Positions 1-9,611 of a DNA stretch of 64,000 nt are shown here, one piece after another. Each line of letters starts with the position of its first letter. Position 1 is the stretch's first letter. Below the pieces are notes generated by a model that saw only the letters and a list, made by a program, of their open reading frames with translations, had not been told where the DNA came from and did not search any database. The stretch lies in assembly GCA_026315105.1 (NCBI GenBank), contig CM048750.1, positions 170,280,549 to 170,344,548 of the forward strand, given 5' to 3'. Origin of the DNA: Locusta migratoria. Taxonomy: Eukaryota > Arthropoda > Insecta > Orthoptera > Acrididae. Made by a program: the position numbers and the translations under genes.

Positions 1-330
1 ACAGCACCAAAGACAAGACAACGCACTGCTGAAATAAAATAACATGAACCACACTCACGCTCACACTCACAGCCAAGTACAGGCGGCAACGTAACACAAC
101 CGGCAAGACGGACAAACTAGTGCCTCAGAACTGGCTACACTCAGTAGGGCCTACCAAGCGGTAAAATGTCATTGTAGAAGCATGTTGTTCATAAACAACA
201 GTGTAACTTTAAGGATATATATACACAAAATACGGTATAAATCAGCTTTTAACAGATTGTTGTTGAAGACAAACAGTGGGAATGAAAGGGTTAATTGTTG
301 TCAAACCGTGCTAAACGTAAAAGGTTAAAA

Positions 331-749
331 TAATTCAGTTCCTTGAGGCAAACATTGTCTCGTTATACCAAATGTATTAAGTATAAGGATAAGCATTGAA
401 TTAAAATTTGTGCTATGGACAGGATTCTAACCCAGGACCTCCTACGTACTACGCACGCTCTTTAGACCGCTCAGCTAACACAGCGTTAAGGACAAAGCGA
501 TTACACGGACTGTCTTCAATCACGTCTCCCTCCACATCACGTACTTTAATTCTGCCTCAGAGTTACCTGTGAAATACGCATGAAGTTGCACACGTTCTCC
601 TGTACTTGAGTAGCACCCCAGCAAAGAACGTAAATGGAAACAATCCCGCATCATTCATCAGGCAGAGGTGATATAAATATCAACAATGATTCAGTTCTTT
701 GAGGCAAACATTGTTTCGTTATACTGAAGATATTAAATATATGGTTATG
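331..749 (+). repeat. Diverged direct repeat pair (331-392 and 687-749)
   Basis: Two roughly 60-bp segments read the same way with several mismatches; both contain TTGAGGCAAACATTGT followed by a CGTTATAC block. The 295 bp between them include a tRNA-like relic. I do not recognise the family. It could be an old duplication or two pieces of one unknown element. The rest of 1-985 shows nothing else I can name. Confidence 0.5.
413..490 (-). mobile_element. tRNA-derived SINE relic (head only)
   Basis: On the minus strand a TAGCTGAGCGG stretch fits a pol III A box (467-477), and GGTTAGAATCC fits a B box (422-432), at tRNA-like spacing. The head differs from the common SINE families elsewhere in the window and no tail is recognisable. 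A decayed tRNA pseudogene is the alternative. Confidence 0.5.
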
Positions 750-988
750 TCTTAATGAGGAGATCCTGACAGCATTGTTTTTTATAATTCAGTCAGAAAT
801 TACTAAGGACATTGATAGTGACATTTTGTTGCCCCTGTAAGTCATCAGATAGTCCACCTGCAGCAGTAAGTTCAGGACACCGAAAATACGGTTTTATATT
901 CTTACACCCGAGGCGAGCGATCTGTTTTTAATACTAACAAAATTACGCCTTCTTCAGGTTATTAAGCCACAATCACCAATAGAATATA

Positions 989-1797
989 CCGGGTGATCAA
1001 AAAGTAAGTATACATTTGAAAAGTTAATAAACGACGGAATAATGGAGATAGAGGGGTAAAATTTGACACACATGCTTGTAATGAGATGGGGTTTTATTAG
1101 AACCACATCTACCGTTATCTGGCCTTTTTTCTTCGAGGAACTGATTCCGGTTTTGTAACTGTTACCGTGACGGGTGAGAGGTACGCCAATATGTTACGGA
1201 ATCGCATCCCCAGACTGGCTGATAAACACCTGCTGGAACGTACGATTTTTATGCAGGATAGCGCTCCACCCCATATTTATGGACGCCTGAAAGATCTCTT
1301 GCGCGCGTCGTTTGGTGATGATCGTGTGCTCAGCCGCCACTTTCGTCATGCTTGGCCTCCTAGGTCCCCAGACCTAAGTCCGTGCGATTATTGGCTTTGG
1401 GGTTACCTAAAGTCACAAGTGTATCGTGATCGACCGACATCTATAGGAAGACAACATCCAACGCAAATGCCTCACCATAACTCCGATCATGCTTTACAGT
1501 GCTGTTCCGAGCGTTATTCCTCGACTACAGCTATTGTTCAGCAATGATGGTGAACATACTGAGCATTTCCTGTAAAGAACATCATATTTTCTTTTTCTTA
1601 ATTTGTTATGCTAATTATTGCCTTTCTGATAAGATGTAGCGCCATCTGTCGGACATTTTTTGAACCCTTTTTTTTCCTTTTTTGTTCTAATAAACCCCAT
1701 GTCATTCCAAGCATGTGTGTCAAGTTTTACTTCTCTATCTACATTATTCCGTGATTTATTAAATTTTTGAAATTTATACTGACTTTTTATCACCCGG
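989..1797 (+). mobile_element. Tc1/mariner-superfamily element, internally deleted, with intact ends
   Basis: Inverted terminal repeats of about 115 bp begin CCGGGTGAT at 989 and end ATCACCCGG at 1797. They are flanked by TA at 987-988 and 1798-1799, the target duplication of this superfamily. The interior is only about 580 bp, too short for a whole transposase, so the DNA-binding half has been lost. Related copies lie at 21277-22080 and 62053-62682. Confidence 0.85.
1167..1547 (+). pseudogene. Transposase C-terminal half, Tc1/mariner superfamily
   Basis: This 126-codon open stretch holds the end of a DDE/D transposase catalytic domain. Seen directly: MQDSAPPH with the second catalytic Asp at residue 31, and SPDLSPCDYWLW with the third at residue 74. 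That leaves 42 residues between them, against 34 in classical mariners. The first catalytic Asp and the N-terminal helix-turn-helix are absent because the element is internally deleted. It could not encode an active enzyme but keeps ends a related transposase might recognise. After residue 92 the frame drifts into non-homologous sequence, suggesting a frameshift near 1443. Confidence 0.75.
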
Positions 1798-1984
1798 TAT
1801 TTATTTATCTTAACCAGTTTCAGCGATTTGTGTCATTGTCTTCAGAAGGATTTAAAACATCTTCACTTAGGAGAACATCTAAAACAAAGGGCATCTCGCC
1901 GAAATGTAAAATGAGTAAAAATTCATGGTCAACATTTTAAAATTTACGTCACCAAAATGGATTGTCACATAAGATTAAAAATGA

Positions 1985-2183
1985 GCCGGCCGCGGTGGCC
2001 GAGGGGACTGAGGTGCTCCAGTCACGGTCTGCACAGCCACTACGGTCGGGGGTTCGAATCCCCCTCGGGCATGGATATTTGTGCCGTCCTGGTTCGTAAG
2101 TAGTTCATAAGTAGTTTGTAAGTTTAGGGACTGATGACCCCGTAGTTAAGTCCCATAAGCTTAACAAACATTTGAACATTTGA
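1985..2183 (+). mobile_element. tRNA-headed SINE, family A
   Basis: The head matches a class II (Ser/Leu-like) tRNA, with an A box in GGTGGCCGAGGGGACTGAGG and a B box GGTTCGAATCC. The tail runs through GGGACTGATGACC to AAACATTTGAACATT. An 11-bp duplication, attaaaaatga, flanks it exactly (1974-1984 and 2184-2194). It lies inside the palindrome's left arm. Confidence 0.9.
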
Positions 2184-2530
2184 ATTAAAAATGAAATGAA
2201 ATTTCGACGAGAAACCCTTTATTTTACATGTTCTACTAAGTTCTACTGGAGTTGATGAAAGCATTATTTTATTTTATTTTTATTTATTTATTATTATTAT
2301 TATTATTTTTTTTTTTTTTTTTTGGAACAGCGATCTTACAATTTTTTAACAATTAAAATAAGATAGTCTAGATCGGAAATTGTTGCGTTTATTACTGACA
2401 GCCGCTTTCGGTTCTACAGAACCATCTTCAGATCTTTGACACCTTGTTGGTGGACGGTGGCGGTGGCTAGAGCAAGTGTCAACTGCTCAAGACGGCCACC
2501 GCCACCGTCCACCAACAAGGTGTCAAAGAT

Positions 2531-2567
2531 CTGAAGATGGTTCTGTAGAACCGAAACCGGCTGTCAG
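2531..2567 (+). ncRNA. Hammerhead-like RNA motif (candidate) in palindrome right arm
   Basis: The sequence reads CTGAAGA, then a perfect 5-bp stem (GGTTC/GAACC), then GAAA, matching the conserved CUGANGA-stem II-GAAA core of hammerhead ribozymes. A possible very short stem III (C..G) is followed by UC. Stem I pairing beside the core is poor, so self-cleavage is unproven. Hammerhead motifs are known from Penelope-like retroelements. A chance or decayed match remains possible. Confidence 0.35.
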
Positions 2568-2650
2568 TAATAAACGCAACAATTTCCGATCTAGACTGTC
2601 TTATTTTAATTGTTAAAAAATTTTAAGACCGCTGTTCCAAAAAAAAAAAA

Positions 2651-2683
<33 letters not shown>

Positions 2684-2887
2684 AATAAAATAATGCTTTT
2701 ATCTACTACAGTAGAACTTAGTAGAATATGTAAAATATAGGGTTTCTCGTCGAAATGTCATTTCATTTTTAATCTTATGTGACAATATCCCTGTGTAGAT
2801 TGGCGATTGGGCACGTTGAAGAGGGTGTATTTTTGTTAATATCATATTGCTGGGCAGGGTGGAGTGGCAGGTGTGTTTTGTAAGCAA

Positions 2888-3348
2888 TTCCCCGGGGGTG
2901 AACAGAGCGCAGACTGGCTGAGGACGCGGGAGGCGGACTGACCTCTGGCGCCGACGGAGTAGGTGATGTCTGTGAAGTCGATGTCGAGGCGCGGCCTGCC
3001 GGTGAGCGAGGCGAGCGTGGGCATGGCGAGCGCGCGCTCCTGCTGCTGCGGCTGCGGCTGCGGCTGCGGCTGAGGCTCCATGGCTGGCGGCGTGCTGCGC
3101 GGCTGCGGGCGCGGGACCGACTGACGGCGCTCTCGCCGGCTGCGGCGGCCACTGCTTCAGCTGCTGCTGCTGCTGCTGCTGACTGGGCGCTGACGGCGGC
3201 CGCGGGACCACACACTACCACTGGCCGTGCCTCGCGCGTGATGCGCCGCGCCCGCTGACCAAACACTGCCCGACACTTGCTCACCAGGGCCGAGGACCAG
3301 CGTATAAAATCCAGTCTAGAGATGGCAAAAGCAGGCTTCTCTTCCCAC
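2888..3348 (-). promoter_or_regulatory. CpG-rich island over exon 1 and promoter of a minus-strand gene
   Basis: This stretch is dense in CG dinucleotides and GC-rich trinucleotide runs (CTG and CGG types), unlike the AT-rich flanks. It covers the start codon at 3081 and about 270 bp upstream. Seen from the minus strand there is no convincing TATA box, as expected for CpG-island promoters. The island was probably longer: the hAT element at 3357-4394 separates it from the GC-rich 4395-4580. Confidence 0.55.
2943..3081 (-). CDS. First coding exon of a probable ABCG-family half-transporter
   Basis: On the minus strand ATG at 3081 lies in a strong Kozak context (GCCAGCCATGG). It opens 46 codons plus one base, ending at a good splice donor, AGAG|GTCAGT, at 2943/2942. 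The peptide has a Pro-Gln repeat (residues 3-14), then an Ala/Leu stretch, and ends RPRLDIDFTDITYSVGAR. In ABCG proteins, ATP-driven half-transporters of sterols and other lipids, a very similar Ile-Glu-Phe-x-Asp-Leu-x-Tyr-Ser-Val segment opens the nucleotide-binding domain just before the ATP-binding core. No other exon is visible, so the next must lie beyond position 1 across an intron over 2.9 kb long. Another exon-1 assignment is possible because the conserved stretch is short. Confidence 0.5.
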
Positions 3349-3467
3349 TTTCTGCCCAGTGGCGGCGCTAGGCGTCGGCGACGTCGGCAACCGCTGACGG
3401 CCTCGCGCCTGTGGGGGCCTCGCAAAACATTGTTAAAATTTCAGTTTTGTTTTTTTCCTTTTTTTTT

Positions 3468-3657
3468 ATGTTTGATGTTTAACGGCGCCTTTCAACTGCT
3501 AGGTTATGTAGCGACGACCTACATCTAACATACACTAGCCTAACCAAAGGACGAACACAACATCCGTACCCAAGGGGGTGGGATTAGACCCCCCGACGAG
3601 AGCAATCTCGCTCACTGTGGTATGATGGCTTAGTGCGCTCGGTCATTCCCGGCCGGC
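3468..3657 (-). mobile_element. Old SINE inside the hAT element
   Basis: The reverse complement starts CCGGCCGGGAATGACCGAGC, an A-box-like head, and has a GGGGGGTCTAATCCC stretch at the B-box position. A tail follows, to about 3468. It is more diverged than the family A copies and I see no clean TSD. Confidence 0.5.
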
Positions 3658-3728
3658 AGCTATTTAGTTTTCCGTATTTATTTCCGTATGAGTGCAGCAG
3701 TGATGCAATTTTCAGATAAATACTTTCA

Positions 3729-3930
3729 GCCGGACGCGGTGGCCGAGGGGACTTAGGCGCTCCAGTCACGGTCTGCACGGCCACTACTGTCGGGGGTTCG
3801 AATCCTCCCTCGGGCATGGATATTTGTGCCGTCCTTAGGATTAGCTAGTTCGTAAGTACTTTGTAAGTTTTGGGACTGATGGCCCCGTAGTTAAGTCGCA
3901 TTGACGCTACAAACCTTTGGACATTTGATA
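3729..3930 (+). mobile_element. tRNA-headed SINE, family A, inside the hAT element
   Basis: The head begins GCCGGACGCGGTGGCCGAGG. The B box is intact and the tail diverged (GGGACTGATGGCCCC, then CTACAAACC). The flanks are too diverged for me to call a TSD. Confidence 0.85.
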
Positions 3931-4394
3931 TACTTGCAAAACGACTTCTTCAGTACATGTTAGAAAACAATTTGGAAGAAGTATATCCAAATGTTTATAT
4001 AACAATCAGAATCATGATCACAGTTCCAGTCAGTATAGCTTCGGCCAAGAAAAGCTTCACAAAAGACTAACTTCAGAAGCACAATGAGTGAAGAAAGACT
4101 ATCTGCGTTCTTAATACTATCAATTGAAGCCGAAATAGCGGCTGGTATTAATTAAGATGTGATCTTAAAAAAATTCAGTGAGACGAAAAGCCGAAAAATT
4201 TCTCTAATTACTTTTTGTTTATTGTATTTTTTGCCATTGCAATAGTACTTGTATATTATACTAATAATTTTTTTACGATTATTGGTGTATAGTCCAGCTC
4301 ATTTTATTTTTCTTTTCTTCCTTACTGAAAAAATGAAAGGGGCCTCGCAAAGACGAGTTCGCCGACGCCCAGTTTTCATCTAGCGCCGCCACTG

Positions 4395-4584
4395 TTTCTG
4401 CCCTCCCTTCCCCACGATGTCAGCCCAGGTCAGGTCTCCCGATTGCGGTCCGTGTCCGTTCCCTTCTCTCCGCAGTTGGTTCCCTTCCTCTCCCACCTCC
4501 TTTTCACTACTCACTCTGCACACACCCCTGGACAATTCCTCGCCTGGAGCTTCGGTTGGATTTGTCCCGGGATTCGAAAGCCTT
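4395..4584. other. GC-rich, C/T-rich stretch, no gene recognised
   Basis: The hAT target duplication shows this was once continuous with the CpG island at 2888-3348. It is rich in CCCTTCC and TCTCC runs. It may be distal promoter sequence of the minus-strand gene. Confidence 0.4.
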
Positions 4585-5153
4585 ATCTACATCTACATGG
4601 GATACTCTCACATTTAACTGCCTGGCAGAGGGTTCATCGAACAACAATTATATTATTTATCTCCCATTCCATTCTCGAATAGCGGGAACAAAGAACACCT
4701 GAATATGTTCGAGCTCTGATTTCTCGTATTTTATTCTGATGATCATTTCTACCTATGCAAGCGCGAGTCAACAATATATTTTCGCATTCGGAGGACAATG
4801 TTGGCGATTGGAGTTTCGTAAGTAGCCCACGCCGCAGCGATAAGTGCCGTTGTTGTAATGATTCCCATCCCAGATCCTGTATCATTTCCGTAACGCCGTC
4901 TCCCCCGTATCGTGACAATACAAAACGAGCTGCCCTTCTTTGGACTCATTCAATGTACTCCGTTACACCTACCTGATAAGGATCCCACACTGGGCAACAA
5001 TACTCCAAAAATGGACGGACGAGCGTAGTGTATGCAGTTTCTTTTGTAGTTCTGTCGCATCTTTTAAGGGTTCTGACAATGAAACGCAGTCTCTGGTTCG
5101 CCTTTCCCACAACATTATCTACGTGTTCTTTCCAATTTAAGTCAGAAGTAATA
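4585..5153 (-). mobile_element. CR1/jockey-type LINE, 3' part (outer LINE, piece 1)
   Basis: On the minus strand this encodes the C-terminal part of a reverse-transcriptase polyprotein (LVRP..EYC.PVWDP-type and ECENILL-type segments, broken by stops). A 3' untranslated end follows, finishing in a short GATGTA tail at 4585-4600. It stops at 5153 exactly where a Tc1 element begins. The reading continues at 9612, where the missing upstream part lies, so the two pieces are one LINE copy. Confidence 0.85.
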
Positions 5154-5962
5154 CACTCCTGGAAAATGGAAAAAAGAACATCATGAATTCGTCAACCTAA
5201 CAGAGCGAAATTTTATTGACACAATCTTGAGGATGCATACAAGACATGGTCACGCAGTCAGAACCATACGTAAATCAGTACAGTCACCAGAGCCTGCATA
5301 ATATCGACGCTAGTATCGTGTATATCCACCTTTCGCACCAATGCAAGTTTCAACTTTCTCATGAAGACGATCGTAGAGGTGCCGAATGAAGTCTTATGGA
5401 GTGGCCTAGCATCTAATTTCCATCTAATTCCTCAGTTGGACCAGATCTCGTGCTGGTCGTGTTGACCTCGCCAAGACGACGTTTAATCCGGTCCCAGACA
5501 TGCTCAATGGGAGACAGATCTGGAGATCAGGATGTGCAAGGTAGTTGACGTACACCTAGAAGTGCACGTTGGGTTGTACGGGATACGTGTGGATGTGCAT
5601 TGTCCTGTTGGAAAAGCACATCGCCTTGTTGGTACACGAACGGTGGCATGATGGATTGGATGATCGTTTCAGTGTACCGTGTACTGTTCAATTTTCCCAC
5701 AACGAACACCAGAGGAGAACGGCCAGTGCAGGATATGGCACTACAAACGCGTACGACCATAACTGGCACCGAGGCGGCGACGACTTTCATCAATGAAGAC
5801 GACACGTCTCCATTCCTCCCTTCATAACCGCCTAACATTACACCATTGGAGGCGAGCTGAACGATGTTGGGCGTGAGCGGCGGACACTCTAACGACGCAC
5901 ATGCATCATTGTGAGAGGAGCGATATTCTACACTTGCCTTTCTCATCTAGTGATCGTCTAGA
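5154..5962 (-). pseudogene. Tc1-type transposase, 3' half, minus strand (fold-back left arm)
   Basis: The inverted terminal repeat starts CACTCCTGGAAAATGG at 5154, after TA. Reading on the minus strand from about 5946, I see SPLVFVVGKLNS, then QQDNAHPH with the second catalytic Asp, then after a frameshift IEHVWDRIKRR with the catalytic Glu, and a GGYTRY-like C-terminus near 5310. The N-terminal DNA-binding domain and first Asp are missing. Tc1 transposases normally have about 340 residues, so roughly half is here. Stops and a frameshift make it non-functional. The right neighbour is the same region in the opposite orientation. Confidence 0.75.
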
Positions 5963-6204
5963 GAACATTGAACAGTGCACCGCACACTGAAACCATCATT
6001 TAAGCCGTCTTGCTACCACTCAAGTATCAACACGGTGATATGCTTCTCCAACAGGACAGTGCAGATCCACGTGTATCCCGTACCATCCAACGTGCTCTCA
6101 AGGTGTACGTCAACTACCCTGGCCAGCACAATCCCCAAATCCTTTCTCCATTCAGCACGTTTGAGACCGCATGAAACGTCATGTTGGGCGGTCTGCATGA
6201 GCGA
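5963..6204 (+). pseudogene. Tc1-type transposase, 3' half, plus strand (fold-back right arm, part 1)
   Basis: The plus strand encodes TETII, YQHGDMLLQQDSADP and SRTIQRAL, the same segment as the minus arm but about a quarter diverged by eye. A SINE pair interrupts it at 6213-6626. It resumes at 6635-6818 (YDR.HE.., then GGYTRY-like), then a LINE interrupts, and the terminal repeat follows at 9533-9611. The two arms face each other head to head. Confidence 0.7.
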
Positions 6205-6212
6205 CACGAATT

Positions 6213-6626
6213 GCTAAATGCTAAATGTTTGTAGAGCTTGTGGGACTTAAACTACGGCCGGCCGCGGTGGCCGAGGTGACTGAGGCGCTCCAGTCACGGT
6301 CAGCACGGCCATCACGGTCGGGGGTTCGAATCCCCCCTCGGGCATGGATATTTGTGCCGCCCTAGTTCGTAAGTAGTTCATAAGTAGTTTGTAAGTTTAG
6401 GGACTGATGACCCCGTAGTTAAGTCCCATAAGCTTTACAAACATTTGAACATTTGAACTTAACTACGGGGTCTTCAGTCCCTAAACTTACAAACTACTTA
6501 GAAACTAACTAAGACTAAGGACGGCACAAATATCAATGCCCGAGGGGGGATTCAAACCCCCGACCGTAGTGGCCGTGCAGACCGTGACTGGAGCGCCTCA
6601 GTCCACTCGGCCACCGCGGCCGGCGG
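6213..6626 (-). mobile_element. Family A SINE, minus strand, split by a second SINE
   Basis: The tail starts at 6213 and the head ends GGCCACCGCGGCCGG at about 6623. The 8-bp repeat cacgaatt (6205-6212 and 6627-6634) marks its TSD within the Tc1 plus arm. A plus-strand family A copy is inserted in its tail. Confidence 0.85.
6258..6456 (+). mobile_element. Family A SINE nested in a minus-strand SINE
   Basis: This is a full head-to-tail copy with a near-perfect duplication of the host SINE (acttaaactacgg at 6245-6257, acttaactacgg at 6457-6468). With its host it forms a large potential hairpin. Confidence 0.9.
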
Positions 6627-6634
6627 CACGAATT

Positions 6635-6818
6635 CTGGCCCAGCTTAAGCACAGGTGGAAAATGCATGGTAGGCCATTCCACATAACCAAATTCGGAACC
6701 TCTACGATCGTTTCCATGAAAGAATTATGGCTTGCATTGCTGCAAAAGGAGGGTATACACGGTACTAACGCCAACATTGCGGACGCTCTGGTGGCTGTAC
6801 TCTCGTGCGTACGGCGCA
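6635..6818 (+). pseudogene. Tc1 fold-back right arm, part 2
   Basis: This continues the plus-strand Tc1 arm after the SINE pair. It matches the reverse complement of about 5285-5400, including the segment encoding the last residues of the transposase. It breaks off at gcgcatc, where the GATGTA tail of a LINE begins. The terminal repeat continues at 9533. Confidence 0.7.
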
Positions 6819-6819
6819 T

Positions 6820-9532
6820 CCTACATCTACATCTACATCTACATCGATACTCTGCAAATCACATTTAAGTGCCTGGCAGAGGGTTCATTAACCACCTTCA
6901 TAACTTTTCTCTACCGTTCCATTCTCTAATAGCGCGCGGGAAGAAAGAACACCTAAATCGTTCCGTTTTCGATCTGATTTCTCTTATTTTATTGGGATGG
7001 TCATGTCTCCCTAAGTAGGTAGGTGCTAGCAAAATATTTTCACATTCAGAACTAAAAGTCGGTGGTTGAAACTTCGCAAACAGATCACGCCGCAATGAAT
7101 AACGTCTTTCTTTTAATGATTTCCACCCCAATTCGTGCAACATTTCCGTGACGCTTTCCCCCCCGTAACGTGATAAAACAAAACGAGCTGCCCTTCTCTG
7201 AACCTTCTCAATATCTTCCGTCAGTCCCACCTGGTGAGGGTCCCACAAGGGGCAACAGTACTCCAAGAGAGGACGCACAAGTGTGATGTAGGCAGTCTCT
7301 TTGGTGGAGCTGGTGCATCGTCTAAGCGTTCTGCCAATGAAACGTAACCTTTGGTTCGCCTTCCCCACAATATTTTCTATGTGTTCTCTCCAGTCAAAGT
7401 TGTTCGTAATTGTAACTCCTAGGTATTTGGTAGAATTTACGACCTTAAGGTTTGACTGATTTATCGCGTAATTGAAGTTCAGCGGATTTCTTTTAGTGGT
7501 CATGTGTATTACTTCACACTTTTCTTTATTTAGTGTCAATTGCCAATTATCGTACAATGCATAAATTTTGTCTAAATCGCTTTGCAGTTGCTTTTGATCC
7601 TCTGTTGACTTCACTAACCGATAAACGACAGCATCATCCGCGAACAGTCTAAGGGATCTATTCATATTATCTCCTAAATCGTTTATAAACACGAGGAAGA
7701 GTAGGGGACCTATAACGCTTCTCTGTGGAACGCCAGATATCACTTCTGTTTTACTCGATGACTTACCGTCAATTACAACGAACTGTGTCCTTTCTGATAG
7801 GAAATCGTGAATCCAATCGCACAATTGGGGAGATATTCCATAAGCACGCAATTTCATTAGAAGCCGCTTGTGGGGTACAGTATCAAAAGCCTTCCGGAAA
7901 TCCAGAAATATGGAATCGATTTGAGATCCCTTGTCGATGGCACTTAACACTTCATGTGAATAAAGGGCAAGCTGTGTTTCGCAAGAGCGATACTTTCTGA
8001 ATCCGCGCTGACTATTGGTTAATAGGTCGTTCTCTTCGAGGTAGTACATAATATTCGAACAAAGTATATGTTCCAAAATCCTACTGCAAATCGACGTCAA
8101 TGAGATAGGCCTGTAATTTTGGGGATCACTCCTATTGCCTTTCTTGAATATTGGAGTAATTTGGGCAACTTTCCAGTCTTTGGGTACGGATCTTTCGCTG
8201 AGTGATCGGTTGTAAATTATAGCTAATTACGGAGCTATTTCATCAGCATACTCTGAGAGGAATCTAGTTAGTATACAATCTGGCCCGGAAGATTTATTTT
8301 TGTTTAGTGACTTAAGTTGTTTTACTACTCCAGGAACATCTACTTCTAAGTTTCGCATGCTGGCAGCTGTTCTTGGATTGAATACTGGAGTGTTCACTTC
8401 GTCTTCTTTGGTGAAAGAATTTCGGAAAGCTGTGTTTAGTAATTCTGCCTTAGCAGTACTGTCGTCGGTAGTATTACCATTGCTATCGCGTAGTGAAGGT
8501 ATTGTTTGTGTTTTGCCGCTAGTGTACTTCACATATGACCAGAATTTCTATGGATTTTCTGCAAGATTACGAGACAGGATTTCGTTGTGGAAACAACTAT
8601 AAGATTCTCGCATTGAAGTCCGCGCTAGGTTGCGAGTTTCAGTAAAAGATTGCCAGTCTTGCGGATTCTGTGTCTTTTTAAATTTTGCATTCGTTTTCCT
8701 TTGTTTCTGCAACAGTGATCTGACCTCTTTTGTGTACCACGGGGGGTCAGCCCCCTCTTTTATTAATTTATTTGGTATAAATCTCTCGATTGCTACTGAT
8801 ATTATGTCTTTGAATGTAAGCCACAACTGATCTACACTCTCATTTTTAGTTTTGAAGGACTGGAGACTATCACTCAGGAAAGCGTGAAGCGAATTTTTAT
8901 CTGCTTTATTGAATAGATATATTTTTCGTTTATTTTTGGTGCATTTGGGAATTTCGATATTCAGTATCGCTACTACAACTCGATGTTCGCTAATCCCTGT
9001 ATCTGTTTTGATGCTCTTTACTATCTCGGGATTATTTGTTGCTAGGAGATCAAGAGTATTTTCGCAACCACGTACTATTCTAGTGGGTTCATGAACTAAC
9101 TGTTCGAAGTAGTTCTCAGAAAAAGCATTCAGAACTAGTTCGGACGATGTTTTATATTTGCCCCCGGTTTTGAATACGTAATTATGCCAAAATATCGAGG
9201 GTAAATTAAAGTCGCCACCGATTATAACAGTATGCTTCGGATACCTATTTGAAATATGATTCAAGCTTTCTTTGAACATTTCTGCAACCGCATCGTCTGA
9301 GTCAGGGGGCCGATAAAAAGATCCAATTATTAATTTATTTCGGTGGTCAGGTATAATCTCTACCCAGACCAATTCACAGGAAGTATCTGCCTCAATTTCG
9401 TTGCAGGATAAACCGTTTGTAACAGCAATAAACACGCCACCCCCTGTTTTATTTATTCTATCCTTTCTGAAGATCATTTGGCCCTTTGAAAAAATTTCGG
9501 CCGAATTTATCTGTGATCGTGTGTTGTATACA
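6820..9532 (-). mobile_element. CR1/jockey-type LINE, 5'-truncated, about 2.7 kb (inner LINE)
   Basis: The 3' end carries a GATGTA-repeat tail at 6820-6845 on the minus strand. The insertion split the right arm of the Tc1 fold-back between gcgcatc (6814-6820) and cctcaag (9534). It is the longest copy of this LINE family here; relatives lie at 4585-5153 with 9612-10240, 10523-11515 and 25866-26626. The 5' end is cut inside the endonuclease domain, as is usual for LINEs. Confidence 0.85.
6898..9510 (-). pseudogene. LINE ORF2: endonuclease plus reverse transcriptase, broken
   Basis: Order on the minus strand: an apurinic-type endonuclease starting within the domain (NSAEIFSKGQMIFRKDR near 9510), with GDFNLP and a SEH catalytic motif, open to 8548. 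Next is a linker with NKNKSSGPD near 8290. The reverse transcriptase follows, with NSQRGFRKYRSC, FRKAFDTVPHKRLL (motif A), GVPQRSVIGPLLFLVF (motif B, with Arg for the usual Gly) and LFADDAVVY (motif C, both catalytic Asp present). The C-terminal region has ARFVLSRYGGESV. Breaks lie near 8540 and 8100-8230. The family makes cDNA directly at nicked target DNA. This copy is dead but young enough that long frames survive. Confidence 0.85.
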
Positions 9533-9611
9533 ACCTCAAGAATGTGTCAATAAAATTTTTATCTGCTGGGTCGACGAATTCATTGTGTTCTTTTTTCATT
9601 TTCCAGGAGTG
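9533..9611 (+). repeat. Right terminal inverted repeat of the Tc1 fold-back
   Basis: It is the reverse complement of 5154-5237 with few differences, ending CCAGGAGTG before TA at 9612-9613. With TA at 5152-5153 it bounds the whole 4.46 kb nested insertion. Confidence 0.85.

Larger units (their letters stand above)
1961..2786. repeat. Long palindrome with 27-nt loop; SINE inserted in the left arm
   Basis: The left arm (1961-1984 plus 2195-2467) is the reverse complement of the right arm (2495-2786), including the A/T-rich ATT/TTTA runs. The loop is 2468-2494. Without the SINE the palindrome is about 616 bp. No coding sequence is evident. Each arm carries a CUGAAGA-hairpin-GAAA motif (left arm minus strand 2406-2431, right arm plus strand 2531-2556). 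It looks like a fold-back element or an inverted dimer of a Penelope-type end. Confidence 0.85.
3357..4394. mobile_element. Non-autonomous hAT element with 8-bp TSD
   Basis: The ends are CAGTGGCGGCGCTAG at 3357 and its exact reverse complement at 4380-4394. They are flanked by a perfect 8-bp direct repeat, tttctgcc (3349-3356 and 4395-4402). CAGTGGCG-type ends and 8-bp duplications are hallmarks of the hAT superfamily. No transposase is seen; the inside is AT-rich with two SINE insertions. It landed just upstream of the probable ABCG exon. Confidence 0.8.

Noticed and set aside
3302..3312. TATAAAA on the plus strand as a promoter
   Set aside because: It points away from the only supported exon, and no plus-strand gene follows.
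2699..3425. Long minus-strand frames rich in Ala, Arg, Ser and Gln (170 and 216 codons)
   Set aside because: They are other-frame readings of the CpG island. They lack a good start context or conserved motif, and overlap the better-supported exon in a different frame.
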